64,000 nt of DNA from Haemonchus contortus (GCA_000469685.2 LS997566.1:40402420-40466419), one strand, 5' to 3'; numbered from the stretch's first letter, positions 27,401 to 36,500 are shown. Translations and numbers: made by a program. Notes: generated from the sequence alone by a model not told the origin.

Positions 27401-27980
27401 TGGAAGACAATTAATTAATAAGTATACTTACAGACTATATGTAAAAACAATCAGCTCATGATAAGAACACGAAATTCGAAGTTTTATCCATGCAACCGAG
27501 AGGGACAGATAATCCACATCAAGGAGGTAATGAAACAACTTTATCATTGTGTCTTGATCGATGATTGTCTTGGTGGCGAAAACCTGCATGGTCGAGGGAC
27601 ATCTATTTGTGAATTCCTTCTGGAGAGGGTCTAATAAAGATCACCCACCACAAAAACGAAAGCAGTGTCCCCTTGAAAGCTTCACTGTTGATTACGCCTG
27701 TCGAAAAGACGGTCTGAAAAGCAAAAGACGAGCCGCAGATGAAGCTGATTCACTGAGACCTAAATTCGCCGTTTTTCTTCAGGTCCCACATGGTAATGGC
27801 ACAGCTGACCTCAATATAACTTGTCCATCTTGCTCAGAGCTTTGCGGTTCTCGATTTTGTTCAGCAGATAAGTTTGCAAAGAAAGGATGCAGTGAAAGTG
27901 GTCCTACTAGGACTGCCATCAAACGCAGGGCTCAACTCGTTGGAGCGATACTATTGATAGTATCACTATTCAATTGGTGA
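3197..27980 (+). CDS. Leishmanolysin-like zinc metalloprotease (M8), copy 1, C-terminally truncated by a stop
   Basis: Peptidase family M8 (GP63/leishmanolysin) gene, probably secreted or surface-bound. Inferred exons: 3197-3280, 3333-3454, 7142-7249, 13099-13207, 13616-13667, 16379-16499, 17250-17417, 18148-18223, 21519-21668, 22336-22433, 22510-22635, 23411-23597, 25968-26060, 26401-26508, 27466-27526, 27783-27980. Exons 1-14 join in phase with GT donors and AG acceptors. Seen: [11 protein letters not shown] near the N-terminus; [12 protein letters not shown] and PLAYAAHC before the active site; HELIH at 17338-17352; SNHWEKR with the presumed third zinc ligand; NELM, the Met turn. Exon 14 reads into TGA at 26506-26508, where copy 2 has TAT, and lacks one base downstream relative to copy 2. 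The predicted product is therefore about 533 residues, without the last Cys-rich exons. It may be an active shortened protease or a recent pseudogene. The family call rests on remembered M8 motifs. Confidence 0.9.
3480..4000. other. Intron 2 sequence, nothing recognised
   Basis: Follows exon 2 and matches about 30,590-31,150 in unit 2. No open frame or repeat terminus was identified. Confidence 0.5.
4000..7030 (+). mobile_element. Decayed RTE-type non-LTR retrotransposon remnant (unit 1, +)
   Basis: Aligns by eye to the nearly intact RTE copies at 34,069-37,645 (+) and about 50,620-53,450 (-). The 5' untranslated block is at about 4,140-4,330, endonuclease fragments at about 4,560-5,100, linker at about 5,270-5,520 and RT fragments at about 5,900-6,450. 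Connection and C-terminal pieces follow to about 7,030. Many stops and frameshifts. The MITE at 5,519-5,896 is inserted in it. The same remnant occupies intron 2 of copy 2. Confidence 0.8.
5519..5896. mobile_element. 378-bp MITE with 10-bp target duplication (Mutator-like)
   Basis: Inserted in the RTE remnant. Target duplication CAATCATCAG at 5509-5518 and 5897-5906; the undisturbed RTE at about 35,786-35,810 shows the sequence once. Imperfect terminal inverted repeats: GGGTAACGGAACTTCTCCCC at the left against GGGTCCGTGAACTTCTCCCC from the right. A related copy lies at 60,070-60,457 with a 9-bp duplication. Duplications of 9-10 bp are typical of Mutator-like elements. No coding capacity. Confidence 0.85.
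7142..7249 (+). CDS. M8 copy 1 exon 3
   Basis: Encodes [20 protein letters not shown] and then [11 protein letters not shown], the stretch that in M8 proteases follows the first strand (a helix ending in L-x-V-R-R-P). The acceptor is TTTATAG and the donor GTGAGT, with phase 2 on both sides. Copy 2 has the same exon at 39731-39838. It lies just after the decayed RTE remnant in intron 2. Confidence 0.85.
7490..7880 (+). repeat. Dispersed repeat family D, copy in intron 3 of M8 copy 1
   Basis: About 390-bp block whose core (CCGCCCACTTCTCGCGCGGC, then CACTGCGATCTCGAGATTAC at about 7,665-7,710) recurs at about 14,560-14,960, 40,060-40,460 and 43,650-44,045. That gives two copies per tandem unit at matching places. 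No coding potential and no clear termini. Probably a non-autonomous element older than the tandem duplication. Confidence 0.65.
8340..8850. other. Unit 1 private intron sequence leading into the tandem repeats
   Basis: Absent from unit 2 (which jumps near 40,990). Contains a partial copy of the downstream repeat (CCATAAATGTTCACA at about 8,626) and a GC palindrome around CCCGCCCTTTGGGGCGG (8,703-8,719). No gene recognised. Confidence 0.5.
8855..9130. repeat. Short tandem array of about 135-bp GC-rich units
   Basis: Two adjacent, diverged units (about 8,860-8,990 and 9,000-9,130) share the order CCACCATAA-TGTTC-CATCCTGCC, then ACCAAGTTTAAACG or ACTAAGTTCGAGCG, then GGAGTTATGA. A fainter unit lies near 8,620-8,780. 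It is followed immediately by a CA-rich microsatellite. Confidence 0.6.
9133..9195. repeat. CA-rich microsatellite
   Basis: Irregular (CA)n with interruptions between the tandem array and the TA-flanked transposon. Confidence 0.85.
9205..10467 (+). mobile_element. Degenerate Tc1/mariner-superfamily element, 1,263 bp
   Basis: Terminal inverted repeats CAGGGTGTCCCAAAATTATT at the left and, read from the right, CATTGTGTCCCAAAATTATT. TA target duplication at 9203-9204 and 10468-10469. Internal fragments in shifting + frames resemble a transposase: an N-terminal helix-turn-helix-like [11 protein letters not shown], then [17 protein letters not shown] and a degenerate SPDLNP-like stretch near the end. 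Many stops, so non-autonomous. Absent from unit 2. Confidence 0.8.
10640..11947. mobile_element. 1.3-kb foldback element in intron 3 of copy 1
   Basis: Long imperfect inverted repeats: about 10,640-11,230 pairs with about 11,390-11,945. Examples are CAATAGAGTTTTGATTGCTG against CAGCATTCAAAACTCTATCG, and GCCATCGACGGCATTTTTGC against the mirrored block at 11,700-11,725. The loop is about 11,235-11,390. The left arm is interrupted by a 152-bp insertion and the right arm has about 150 extra bases near 11,755-11,900. No coding capacity. Absent from unit 2. Confidence 0.8.
10929..11080. mobile_element. 152-bp insertion with 11-bp target duplication inside the foldback
   Basis: Flanked by TTCAACAGAAA (10918-10928 and 11081-11091). 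The opposite foldback arm shows the uninterrupted sequence. Near its ends CTTAGGAGGTCT and AGACCTCCTAAG are inverted. The - strand contains CTGACGAAGGCGAGTGGCC followed by GAAAC and CGAATAAAG. Confidence 0.75.
12432..12895 (-). mobile_element. Mariner-like transposase fragment (unit 1 private insertion)
   Basis: The - strand frame at 12455-12835 contains [19 protein letters not shown], resembling the K-W-V-L-Y-x-N stretch of mariner transposases, and a downstream [13 protein letters not shown] region. Unit 2 lacks this segment between the sequences matching 12,430 and 12,895. Termini were not resolved. Fragmentary, not a gene. Confidence 0.5.
13099..13667 (+). CDS. M8 copy 1 exons 4-5: cysteine-rich region
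   Basis: Exon 4 (13099-13207) gives SCKG...[10 protein letters not shown]...APPSAHYF, the C-x3-C-x3-C-G pattern preceding the catalytic core in M8. Exon 5 (13616-13667) is a 52-base mini-exon with the residues [17 protein letters not shown], rich in cysteine. Both have near-identical counterparts in copy 2 (42337-42445, 42862-42913) with the same phases, which supports such a short exon being real. Confidence 0.82.
13930..16020 (-). mobile_element. Decayed RTE-type retrotransposon remnant (unit 1, -)
   Basis: Read on -: 5' untranslated block at about 15,720-15,990, endonuclease fragments at about 15,000-15,600, RT fragments at 14,280-14,530 and the connection region [17 protein letters not shown] at about 13,930-14,230. 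A copy of dispersed repeat D (about 14,560-14,960) interrupts it. The equivalent remnant in unit 2 is at about 43,190-44,590, so the insertion predates the duplication. Lies in intron 5 of copy 1. Confidence 0.8.
14560..14960. repeat. Dispersed repeat family D, second unit 1 copy
   Basis: Inserted into the RTE remnant. Shares the core CGCGCGGCGCAGCCCACTAC with the copies at 7,490, 40,060 and 43,650, followed by an AGTAGAGCGAACGACTTGCC-type stretch. Confidence 0.6.
16379..17417 (+). CDS. M8 copy 1 exons 6-7: catalytic core with HELIH
   Basis: Exon 6 (16379-16499) carries [10 protein letters not shown] and LAYAAHC. Exon 7 (17250-17417) continues [11 protein letters not shown] and then [11 protein letters not shown], the HExxH zinc site with its catalytic Glu. 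The split codon across the intron (AG plus G) restores the invariant R-P of the family. All metal-binding and catalytic residues expected here are present, so any loss of function in this copy lies downstream. Confidence 0.92.
18148..18223 (+). CDS. M8 copy 1 exon 8
   Basis: Short exon encoding [20 protein letters not shown] and ETSKGP. It sits between the active-site exon and the HW/Met-turn exons. The downstream intron 8 (18224-21518) contains the 3.16-kb nested-transposon palindrome. Copy 2 has the matching exon at 46604-46679. Confidence 0.88.
18272..21434. mobile_element. 3.16-kb palindrome of nested Tc1-like and mariner-like transposons in intron 8
   Basis: TA target duplication at 18270-18271 and 21435-21436. 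Outer inverted repeats CGGTGCGTTTCAAAAGTGTA (left) and, from the right, CAGTGCGTTTCAAAAGTATG. Arms of roughly 1.3 kb (18,272-19,615 against 20,085-21,434) are inverted copies of each other. Both hold Tc1-type transposase pieces, such as [18 protein letters not shown] and [18 protein letters not shown] in the right arm. Both also hold one end of a mariner. Each arm contains a smaller inverted repeat of its own (for example 20,350-20,560 against 20,790-20,990). Copy 2 has no such element here. Confidence 0.85.
19707..20323 (-). mobile_element. Internally deleted mariner at the centre of the palindrome
   Basis: Its right end, read on -, is TTAGGTTGATGCATAATTAT. Its left end at 19,707 begins TTAGGTTGATTTTCC, the mariner-type terminus. 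The - strand near 19,840-19,950 encodes [19 protein letters not shown], the C-terminal region of mariner transposases. A second, inverted copy of the right-hand 230 bp lies at 19,383-19,615, creating the palindrome. Confidence 0.75.
21519..22635 (+). CDS. M8 copy 1 exons 9-11: distal zinc ligand, Met turn, WGKNLGC block
   Basis: Exon 9 (21519-21668) encodes [25 protein letters not shown] and NHWEKRVFE. Exon 10 (22336-22433) encodes NELMSG, then [14 protein letters not shown]. Exon 11 (22510-22635) encodes [20 protein letters not shown]. This is the canonical M8 C-lobe. The His of HWEKR is the expected third zinc ligand and the Met of NELM the Met turn (family knowledge). Exons 10 and 11 are separated by a 76-bp intron. 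Confidence 0.93.
22640..23410. other. Intron 11, nothing recognised
   Basis: Aligns with 49,570-50,350 of unit 2. No ORF or repeat terminus seen. Confidence 0.5.
23411..23597 (+). CDS. M8 copy 1 exon 12
   Basis: Encodes [16 protein letters not shown], then [14 protein letters not shown] and MADFCPYY. The C-S-A-A-R-L...C-N-L and DFCPYY motifs are typical of the M8 C-terminal region. The donor GTGAGC follows directly. Copy 2's exon (50351-50537) is one residue-for-residue alignable block with more substitutions in the middle. Confidence 0.9.
24062..24545 (+). repeat. About 480-bp dispersed repeat R (copy 1, + orientation)
   Basis: Recurs inverted at about 55,505-56,000. Shared landmarks are GCTCCAATGCAAAGCTCC at the start, GACTTGCCGCTTCGCGTTCG, CTCGCTCGGGGAAATATC and an AT-rich end with TTATATACATA. 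No coding capacity. It abuts the LINE fragment downstream, so it may be part of a composite insertion. Confidence 0.7.
24546..25690 (+). mobile_element. 5'-truncated RTE-type retrotransposon of a second family
   Basis: Reverse transcriptase fragment: [39 protein letters not shown], then an in-frame stop, then [14 protein letters not shown] (the F-A-D-D catalytic motif) at about 24,830-24,880. The connection domain [20 protein letters not shown] continues to 25,159 and shifted pieces run to about 25,610. The 3' end is an AATA-type tail near 25,670-25,690. The sequence differs clearly from the RTE family elsewhere in the window. It sits in intron 12 of copy 1 and is absent from unit 2. Confidence 0.85.
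25968..26508 (+). CDS. M8 copy 1 exons 13-14, exon 14 ending in a premature TGA
   Basis: Exon 13 (25968-26060) is strongly diverged from copy 2 (56938-57015) in sequence and length. Exon 14 (26401-26508) encodes [19 protein letters not shown] and VGCYEVCFK, then TGA. Relative to copy 2, the region after the stop also lacks one base in an A-rich run, so even readthrough would shift frame before a GT at about 26549. Using the GTCTGT after GAG (26493) as a donor could bypass the stop, but it is a poor site and would be out of phase with exon 15. Confidence 0.8.
26655..26905 (-). mobile_element. tRNA-derived SINE, copy S1
   Basis: Read on -, a head with a B-box-like GGTCCAAATCC and body landmarks GTGTATAGGCCATATACGCA and TTTAATGCGCCACTGCC. 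The same landmarks occur at about 56,140-56,440 and 63,740-64,000. Located in intron 14 of copy 1, just after the broken exon. Confidence 0.65.
27466..27980 (+). CDS. M8 copy 1 exons 15-16, intact but probably not translated
   Basis: Exon 15 (27466-27526) encodes [20 protein letters not shown]. Exon 16 (27783-27980) encodes [15 protein letters not shown] and ends with the hydrophobic [16 protein letters not shown] and a stop. The C-P-x-C-x3-C-G pattern is the family's C-terminal Cys box. The hydrophobic tail resembles a GPI-attachment signal or membrane anchor. Both exons keep open frames in this copy although the stop in exon 14 should cut them off, so the exon 14 lesion is probably recent. 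AATAAA follows at 28041. Confidence 0.82.
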
Positions 27981-28040
27981 TGTAACGCATAGCAAAGTTT
28001 ATTCAAAGCATCTTTTTGTCCTGATTCATTGTTTTAAAGA

Positions 28041-28046
28041 AATAAA
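28041..28046 (+). promoter_or_regulatory. Poly(A) signal AATAAA for M8 copy 1
   Basis: Canonical AATAAA about 60 bases after the copy 1 stop codon. The matching place in copy 2 reads GAATTAAC, so copy 2 lost this signal and its nearest AATAAA is about 200 bases downstream at 59,915. Confidence 0.6.
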
Positions 28047-28179
28047 GGGCTGAAAAATCTATATTACACAGTTTATATGCGTTTTGTCATGCCTTTACTT
28101 TTGGGTCTTACCTTATCTGCAGAGTGATCGAAAGCCCGGACGAACCTTTTTGTTTCTGTCGTATAAACTGAATAAAAAA

Positions 28180-30310
28180 ATAGGTTCATTCAAACAGTAA
28201 GCAATTTCATATAAATAACATTAACATTAATTATCTTGCATAGTAGTGAGCATTATCCAGCTCAGTTTCAGCAGAAACCTGCTAGGATACTACAGGAGGT
28301 ATTGTTTACATTCAAAAATGCAGCCCTAACTCCTTATATCTTTTCTAATTGGGTTCGCCTTCCACTTTGCATGGAATGCATATGCGCAACATCCAAATTG
28401 CCATTAACAAAGCCCGCTGTGAATAGCCGCCAAGCCATAGCCAACTTATGCATTCTCTCCTTGCCTCCTTATGCTTATGCTCATGGCTATAAAGAGAGGC
28501 AGAAGTAACTTGTCACTTTGTGGTGTGTCGGTGTAATTGTGCATTTGGGTTCTTTGTGTGGTTGTATGTGTGGGGAGGGGGAAAAGAAGCGAGGCAGCTT
28601 TACAGGAGGTGCCCCACTGCAACTTCCACTGCCATTTACGTGAGTCTTCCTTTCTATATTCTTTGCCTATGATGCACATTCCGTTTTGTCGTAGACAGTG
28701 CTCTATAATATTATGCGCAAACGAATACTCTGAATAGTCCTCATCATTCCTTTTGCTATACCGAACACATGTTGGATCAGTTTTACGTATTCATGCGGTT
28801 ATGAGCCCAATATCGCTTATCTCTCAAATAAATACCTCATGAGCTGCTCACAGCTACTAAATGCACTCTGTTTCTTATCATTATATATTAGGGTACCTAC
28901 TCATCTCACGCGAACAGATGTTTATGAGTAAGTGATTAGTAATGCAGCGAGTCTCATTTATAAATGAGACTCGCTGGCACCGTTCACGACAATTTGAAGT
29001 TCCCTTCATAAGTCAGAAAGCTGCAGATTGGTAGGGATTATTCGTCGATGAAGGGTGAAGGAAGTGAGAAAATTTAAAGATTTCGTGTAAATCAAAGCTC
29101 CTCAAAGGTAGTGAAAATAGAAGTCGGACGAGATTGTCATGACAGAAATAGCGTGGAAGGGGGTTTCGGACGGATTCCAGATATTGCAACTGCGCAAAGA
29201 GCTGATTACATCAAGCGAGAAATGTACAGATCTGACTTTCACTGTCGCTATAGGTCATGAGAAGTTGTTTAAACTCCATACATGGTTTCTCTTGTGAACG
29301 GTGCAGCCTCTACAATGCCGGTGGAACTCGTTCGTGCACACACACGGGACAATCTTTGAACCTTTACTCACAGCACCACATACGGTACACGAGGGGGAGA
29401 TAAATAGATTCATCTTAGAGGGATATCTAAGAAACCATTTCCATCGTGAACTGTGTTTTTAAAGCAGATATGACTGATGTTCTTTATCGGACCTGAGTTG
29501 ACCCCACCCAGGTACTCAGGCATCCTCCTACAACAGCCATACTACTGACAAGCCGCACGTTGTAGTCACAGAAAATTTTGCGCAGCTCTGTCCAAGTTTT
29601 GAATGAGCTTGATTAAGGTAAATTAAAGAATTATGAGTTGTACAGCTGCACTGTATAATTTGAGCAAAATCCCGACGATCTCGATCCTATATGGCTATCG
29701 GGTCCGTCTTATCGACGTGAGTTATTGATAGCATTAGGCTCAAATACTGTTTGTAGAACAGTATTAAAAACTGAAAGATTTGAAGTTCAAAACAGTAGGA
29801 AAAAGAGAACTGATCAGTGAGTTCGGGGATTTTAACGAAGTGAATTGATGACCTTCTCTGTCGCCGATTTTTTCGCTTCTGGAGGCAATCGAGTTGCGCT
29901 AACTGCTCAGCGTTGGAGACCTTTAGACATTCGACTCGTCGCCAATTTTCTCGTGCTCAGAACTCTTTTCGGAAAATTCGCCATCTTTTTCATTACTCAG
30001 ATTAGCAGGTGGTCGGTCAATTTGAGCATAGCTCCTGACATGATTGACGAGCGACATCATTTGGCACTTCACCACTTCGGGCCCGTTTCGAATTTGAACG
30101 GAAAGACGTCGACTATAAAACTCCTATCATGAACTCTATGTTCATGATGTCATCCCCTTGTTCTCCGCCTCCTGCTCGGCAAAGCATTTAAGTTCCACAA
30201 TTTCTATACTTATCAATGATTCGCATGATAACCTAGTCGAAAATTGGTATCAGCAAATAATGTATTCAAGGTGTATGTGTGATTCATTCTCCTGCAGGCT
30301 TCTTTTGAGT
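28180..30310 (+). other. 5' flank of M8 copy 2
   Basis: Matches 60-3,196. No supported gene. The stretch 30,197-30,310 keeps an open frame into exon 1, as in copy 1. Confidence 0.6.
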
Positions 30311-30568
30311 ATGTCAGGCAGGCTCATCTCTCGAATAATCATATTGTATTACGCTGTAGCTGCAAGAAGGCTAACACTCGCGTGTGGCTACATAGTAAGT
30401 TCAACTCCTCGGCTTTAGTTGAGAATCTCAAATGCCATCTGTGTAGCCTTCACAGCCGAAAGATGTCATTGTTGCGGATACGGAATATCCATCAGAGTCG
30501 CGATCAAGAAGAGAATTGACGTGGGATTGGATACGGATTAAAATTGAATACGACGCTTCAGTCAATCT
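30311..30568 (+). CDS. M8 copy 2 exons 1-2
   Basis: Exon 1 begins [18 protein letters not shown]. Intron 1 (30395-30446) ends in TAG, which copy 1 has as CAG. Exon 2 ends [11 protein letters not shown]. An in-frame TAG seen at 30444-30446 in the genomic sequence is the splice acceptor and not a stop. Confidence 0.75.
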
Positions 30569-33500
30569 GTAAGTATATCAAGGGTGCAGGCCAAATCTTC
30601 CTTTAACGTACTTCGACTGGAGCCATTCCATTCATTGGGAACGTTTAGCTTTAGAAGGACCCAAGCTTCAAACTCCACCGTTACTCATCGATCGATGATA
30701 TGAATGTTCCAAAACGTATCGATACTACTCCACTGTTCTCGCATTTTCTGCTGGACAGGATCTCTTTGGATTATCCCTGGCATCCTTGCCTCTAGATCGC
30801 TTTAGTTGCATTCTACCTACTACCTACTACGTCACACGATTTCTTGTATAGATGCTTGTTACTCCTAAATGCAGCTCGATTCTTTAAACATTTCTCTTGC
30901 ATACTTTACGATGACCTTCTGAACGCTGATCTAAGTTTGCCTGTCAAATCTTAAGAATCTAACTGGTAAGAGCCTTAATTGCCCACCTTGCATTCAGGGT
31001 TCTCTTCCTCCGGTTGTCAATCTTCTAACATCCAAGTATAGCCTTTTCTGAAGAACAGCCCCTTTGTTCTATGGAGTATACTCTTCTCACAACAGTACCA
31101 AAATAACTTCAAGAGGCATACCTCTAACAAGCGAATACTCTGTTCCCTTTTTTCTCCATTAGCAGCTGTGGCCTACCTTTTGAGTACCCCTTTTCAAGAG
31201 GAACTTGCTGGCTGCTGAGTAGTACTTTCCTCCATGTCAGAGGCCCTCCTTTTTCTACTTGTTCTTGACTTTTATCCCTCCGCCCTGAAGAACCTCACTC
31301 CATTTTCGATCACGCCCACGTGGGCATTCGCTAGGATTAGGAAGCCCCGATGCGACATAATACCTCTCTTTCGTGCTTGAGCTTACAATAATGTTTCTCT
31401 TGGCAACCATGTGGACGGATCTTGAGAGGACTGCTTCTATGCTATAATCAACTCTACTGTGAGCGGTTCAGCATTCGAAGAGCATTTGAGAGCATTTTGG
31501 ATAGGCTTTCTAAACAGAAATCATGTCTTTCTCCTCAGCTCTCAATATAAAAGTTGATCTCTAGTCCTGAGTTCCGATTATGGGCGAAGTCTGCGCATTG
31601 TTACTAGCCACACTTTCAACTTCAATCAAATCTTTGTAATGTTCCTAATGTTGTCTGCTCGTCAACCAGGGCCTTTCATTGGTAGTATCACCACACTTTT
31701 TCCAATTTTTGCGAAACATACTTTTTTGCCTACAGATCTTCTTCTGTGGGGTTGCCTCTAAATGAACGATCTCTAGCCTATGAATGGCGGCCTACTCAGA
31801 GGGATCCTAGTTTGCGGATAGGGGAGAAAATCGCTCACTTAATGTCATCAGTACTCGCTCTGAGCCGCAGGTGGGTTCAGTGAATGGATTTCTTGTTTCT
31901 GTTCTGCTGGGTCAGCATGCTTCCGCATTTCGTAATTGTACCCAAACATACGTGTGGAAGAGTCTCAGGTTCGATTTGTATGCTGTACATCAGCTAAGCC
32001 AAAAGCTTGCATTCTAGACTGAACAAATGCGGAAGGAAGAGGGTCCGAATTTAGTACCCGTGCTTCATGCCCCTTCTTTCATAGCCAGGCTACCTACGCG
32101 AAGTCTGCCCTACACTCACGTCTGGATCTCACGGCCAAAACATGCTGTTCAAAAGATGGAGTGTTGGGGAGGCAATGTGACTTTCAATGCACGAACGCTT
32201 GCATCGGAAGCATGTATCGAAGATGCAAGTGTTCGTGATGCATGCTAGGAATATGTGGTACGACCTCAGCGCTTGATGCACGCGTTTTTGAGATTGATAA
32301 AGCATTGCCCTAGTGTGGAAAATGCGATAGTAGAGGGATCGTCGATGTAGGTTACCCTTCTACAGGCACATAGCCATGAACATCGATCGAGCGAAAGCTT
32401 GACATGGATCAATCTATAGCTCATCTTCGTTGCCTATGCACCAACATCTAGCTAGGAGAAGGAGGAGCTGAAAGTTTTATCACTGACGTGAAAAGGCTCT
32501 ACAAAAGAGTTTATACCTTCATCAAGGTTGTCGTAGGTGTGTTTAGGTGAAAAACTGCTTGGATTTTCGTGTAATCCTATCCTATTCATGGTTGCTTGCA
32601 GTTTCAGAAGCCCGCGCATCTGCGAGCATTTGAGTCATCAGTGACAGCGTCGTAATGAAATGGATCTCGTCATCGCGTCGTCTCCATTCTGAGGTTTTGC
32701 CTGACTGTTGTCGCTGTTCTGAAGTTCTGCACGACACCATCGTCTCCTCCTAAATAGATACTCTTTCTCAGTCTATGGAGAGAGCGCTATGAAGTTAGGC
32801 AAACAGAGTCCCAAGACCTCCATCAACTGCTACTACTTCGCATCCCTCCGAGTGAATGGGAAGTTCCGTTATTGACAACATCGATGAAGAGTACAAACAG
32901 AGTTCGTCGAATAACCCACGAGAAAGCTAGGAATGTAGAGAGTCTACAAGGAGCTAAGAGGCGACTTTCTTCGAAGACTTTCGAGAGGATAAGCCACCCT
33001 GGAATCGTACGAGCGAAATCGGCGAAGGTTCGAACTTGCAGTGACTATGCAGAGAAGTGACTGACGAAGATCTGAGAAAGAGAAGAGCAGCAGTCATGGA
33101 CGAAACCGCCGAGTTCGGGAATAGTGTTGTCAAAGCTAGCAGGAGCTTTGCCCTTTACAAGACTAGGATGACTTCCTTTCGTCGTCCTGACGGAACAGTT
33201 GCTTCATCAATGGAGAAGGTCATCTATGACCTCTACTCACCAGGGAAGGATCCCAACTCGAAGTGACCACTTGAAATAAGACCTATACTGCTAGACGTGT
33301 TTTCGGGCGCTGAATTCAAATCCGCTTTCCAAATCTGCCAAGCGATTCTCTGAACGGAGTTATGAGGGTGGTTTTAGGTGAATTACATGAGAAAACTCAA
33401 ATTGCAGCTTGCTCTACAAGGGCGTCTTGGTGTAGTGGTAAGCGTGACGCTTCATGGGCGAGAGGCTAGGGTTCGGATTTTGTGGGGGACCGAGTTTTTG

Positions 33501-36500
33501 CACTATATAGAACTTTTCCCTCCAGGACTAGGAAATACTTTCATGGTGATTTTATCACGTTTTATGACCTGTTAAGGCTTTGCTGATACCTTCTCCTACC
33601 TACCTACCTGTTACCGAGTGGGAATTTGCGCAAAATTTGGAGATCCGGGCGAGTAAAACGCATATGATGAGCAATGATGTTGCTAGAGTGCGTGTTGATG
33701 CTAGATTCGGTGCGATGGCGCGTAGCAGACCCGGACTCACCTACACCGGCATTGTTGATAGTGGACTCGTGGACATCATTCAAAGACTAGAAAGCTATTC
33801 AGTGCGTCTTACCTATACAAAAGCAGGTGAAGGGAATGACACCCTACTCGAGGCTACCTCGAGGCTAATACAGCCGATAGAAGCTCATTCCTTATTTCCT
33901 TCCAGAAATATGGTTAAAGGCACCACCTCATATGTAATAGCTCATGATCTCAACTTTTACGTGTACACACGAGACCCCATTCTTTGCTTGTTATCGCCTG
34001 TCCATTTTCAGTTCCAAGCGATGAGATTTAGAAAATTTCTCTTTAATTCATGGTATGCCGCCGGCTACACGTAGGCTCACATTGAGTGGGACATTTGCTC
34101 CACGATTCATTTTGTGGACATCTGAATTGTGGTGAATTTCCTGGCGGTGATAGTGCAGACGGCTGAGGCGGTGATGGAGGTTTTGGCACCGGCAATGGTT
34201 TGGGCGGTGACCGGCTCTACGGGTCTCCTTCACTGAGGGTTCTCTCTCACTGAAGGATCCCCAGCCGGTTAGTGACGAGGCTACGTAGGCGTCCCCAGGT
34301 GGCGGATAGGGGAACTAATCGCCGACCAAAAGTCACCGGTACTTTCCCAGAGACGCAGGTGGATTCAGGGGATGGACTCCTTGATTCTGCTGTGCTGGGT
34401 CGATATACCCTCTGTTTCTCGCAGGCGATCCACGCATACGTGTGTGGAGAGTCTGTGGGTGCAGTTGGTATCCTGCCCATCGACTCGGCCAAAAGCTTGC
34501 ATTCGAGTGACGAACAAGTCACGCTGGGAAGTATCTGGGAGGCGATTCGGGGCCGCCTCCAAAAACAAAGCCCCTTGTCCACTTCGGGATAGCCTGGCAA
34601 GCCCCCGAAGTCAATAGCCCCACGTCAGAGCCTGGCAAGCTGCACGTTGGGTATCTCCACGCCAAAAACAGTAATAGAAATGGGCCTCATTCATCTGAAC
34701 CTGAGGGAGCCCCCAATACGGCAGCGTTGGGTAGGACCGCTCGGGAGAGGCTGCTAAAATCTCAGGGCCAAAACAGGCTGCCCAAAAGGAGAAGGAATGG
34801 GATGGCGATCTGTACTTTCAACGCACGGACGCTTGCATCGGAAGCGTGTATTGAAGACCTGATGATGCAAGCTAGGACGATCAAGTACGACATCATCGGA
34901 CTGACTGAGACGAGAAGGCATCGCCCGCTGCACGCTGTATTTGAGACTGGAGAAGAACTGTTCCTTGGAACATGCGACAGTAGAGGCGTCGGCGGTGTAG
35001 GTGTCCTCGTCAACACGCACTTGGCCATGAACATCGATTCGTACGAAAGCTTAACAACCCGAATCGGACGTTTGCGATGAAGAAAATGTGGCTCAACTCC
35101 AGCTCTAACCATCTTCGTTGCCTACGCACCAACATCGAGCTACGAAGAAGAGGAGTTGGAAGCGTTTTATATGGATCTGGAGAGGCTCTACAGAGAAGAC
35201 CACACTTTCTTCGAAGTCATCGTCGCTGATTTTAACGCCAAAATTTGCCTCAGAATAACGGCTGAAGAGCTTCACTTCGGGACTCACGGAGTGGAATGGA
35301 ATGAGAAGGGTGAAAGGCTGTCCGAGATTATCATGACGACCCACACCATCCATGGTAACTCGCAGTTCCAGAAGCCCTCTCATTTGTGATGGACATGGGA
35401 GTCACCTGGTGGACAGTTCCATAATGAAATAGACCACATCATCTTCAATCGGAGATTTTGCCTGACTGACGTCGCTGTTGTTCCGAAGTTCTACACGGGA
35501 TCGGACCATCGTCTCCTCCGCGCTAGATTCTGCTTCTCAGTGCGTGGGGAGAGAGCTATGAAGTTTCGGAAACGAAGCCACAAGACCTCCATCAACTGGG
35601 ACCACTTCGCTTCCCTTGCGAGTAAATGGGAGGATTCCGTTATCGACAACATCGACGAAGAATACAACCGGCTCGTCGAACATCTTCACGATAGTGCTAC
35701 GAAAGCAGAGAGTCTACAAGTAGCCAAGAGACGACTCTCTTCGGAGACTCTCGAGCTGATACGTAAGAATGGAATTGCGCGAGCTGCAGGCAATCATCAG
35801 CAAACGTCCGAACTTGCGAAGCTACGCAGAGAAGCGATAAAGGAAGATCTGAAAGAGAGAAGAGCAGCAGTCTTGGATGAAGCCGCCGAGGCCGGAAAGA
35901 GCATTCGCAAAGCCCGACGGAGCTTCGCCAATTACAAGACCAAGATGACTTCCCTTCGTCGTCCTGACGGAACAGTTACTGCATCCCGAAGGGCAATGGA
36001 GAAGGTCATCTACGACTTCTACTCAGATCTCTTCGACAGCCACGTCTACCTCCCTACCCACCATCTTAGGCGAGACGAATATATCACTACTTCGGTTCTC
36101 CCTTCCGAAATACGACATGCCACCACGTCGATGAAGAACTGTACAGCGCCCGGTCTCGATAGGATCAAACCAGAACATCTGAAGAGTATACCACCAGTCA
36201 TCGTCAAAACTCTGGCTCGGCTCTTCACGCGGTACCTGTCGCAATGCAAAGTGCCCACGTCGTGGAAGACTAGCAAGACTGTGTTGCTGTACAAAAAGGG
36301 AGATTCAGACGATATTGGCAATTATCGCCCAATTTACCAGCTGTCCGTAATCTACAAGCTTTTCACTCGTGTCATCCTGAACAGGATTGGCAGAATATTA
36401 GATGAAGGACAGCCATGCGAGCAAGCAGGGTTTCGGAGAGGGTTCAGTACAATCGATCATATCCACACTCTAACAAGGCTCATTGAAGTATCGCGAGAGT

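Larger units (their letters stand above)
50..28165 (+). repeat. Tandem segmental duplication, unit 1
   Basis: First complete unit of a tandem array. It starts near an A-rich stretch followed by an AT-rich leader and the conserved block at 140-310. The same start recurs at about 28,166 and about 59,911. Homology to unit 2 runs through 5' flank, exons, introns and 3' flank, interrupted only by insertions private to one unit. The unit holds one M8 protease gene, so the repeat is a gene-plus-flank duplication rather than a satellite. Exact edges cannot be fixed by eye; allow tens of bases. Confidence 0.88.

Noticed and set aside
30444..30446. In-frame TAG apparently breaking copy 2 exon 2
   Set aside because: It is the AG acceptor of intron 1; copy 1 has CAG there and the donor GTAAGT lies 50 bases upstream in both copies, giving consistent phase.
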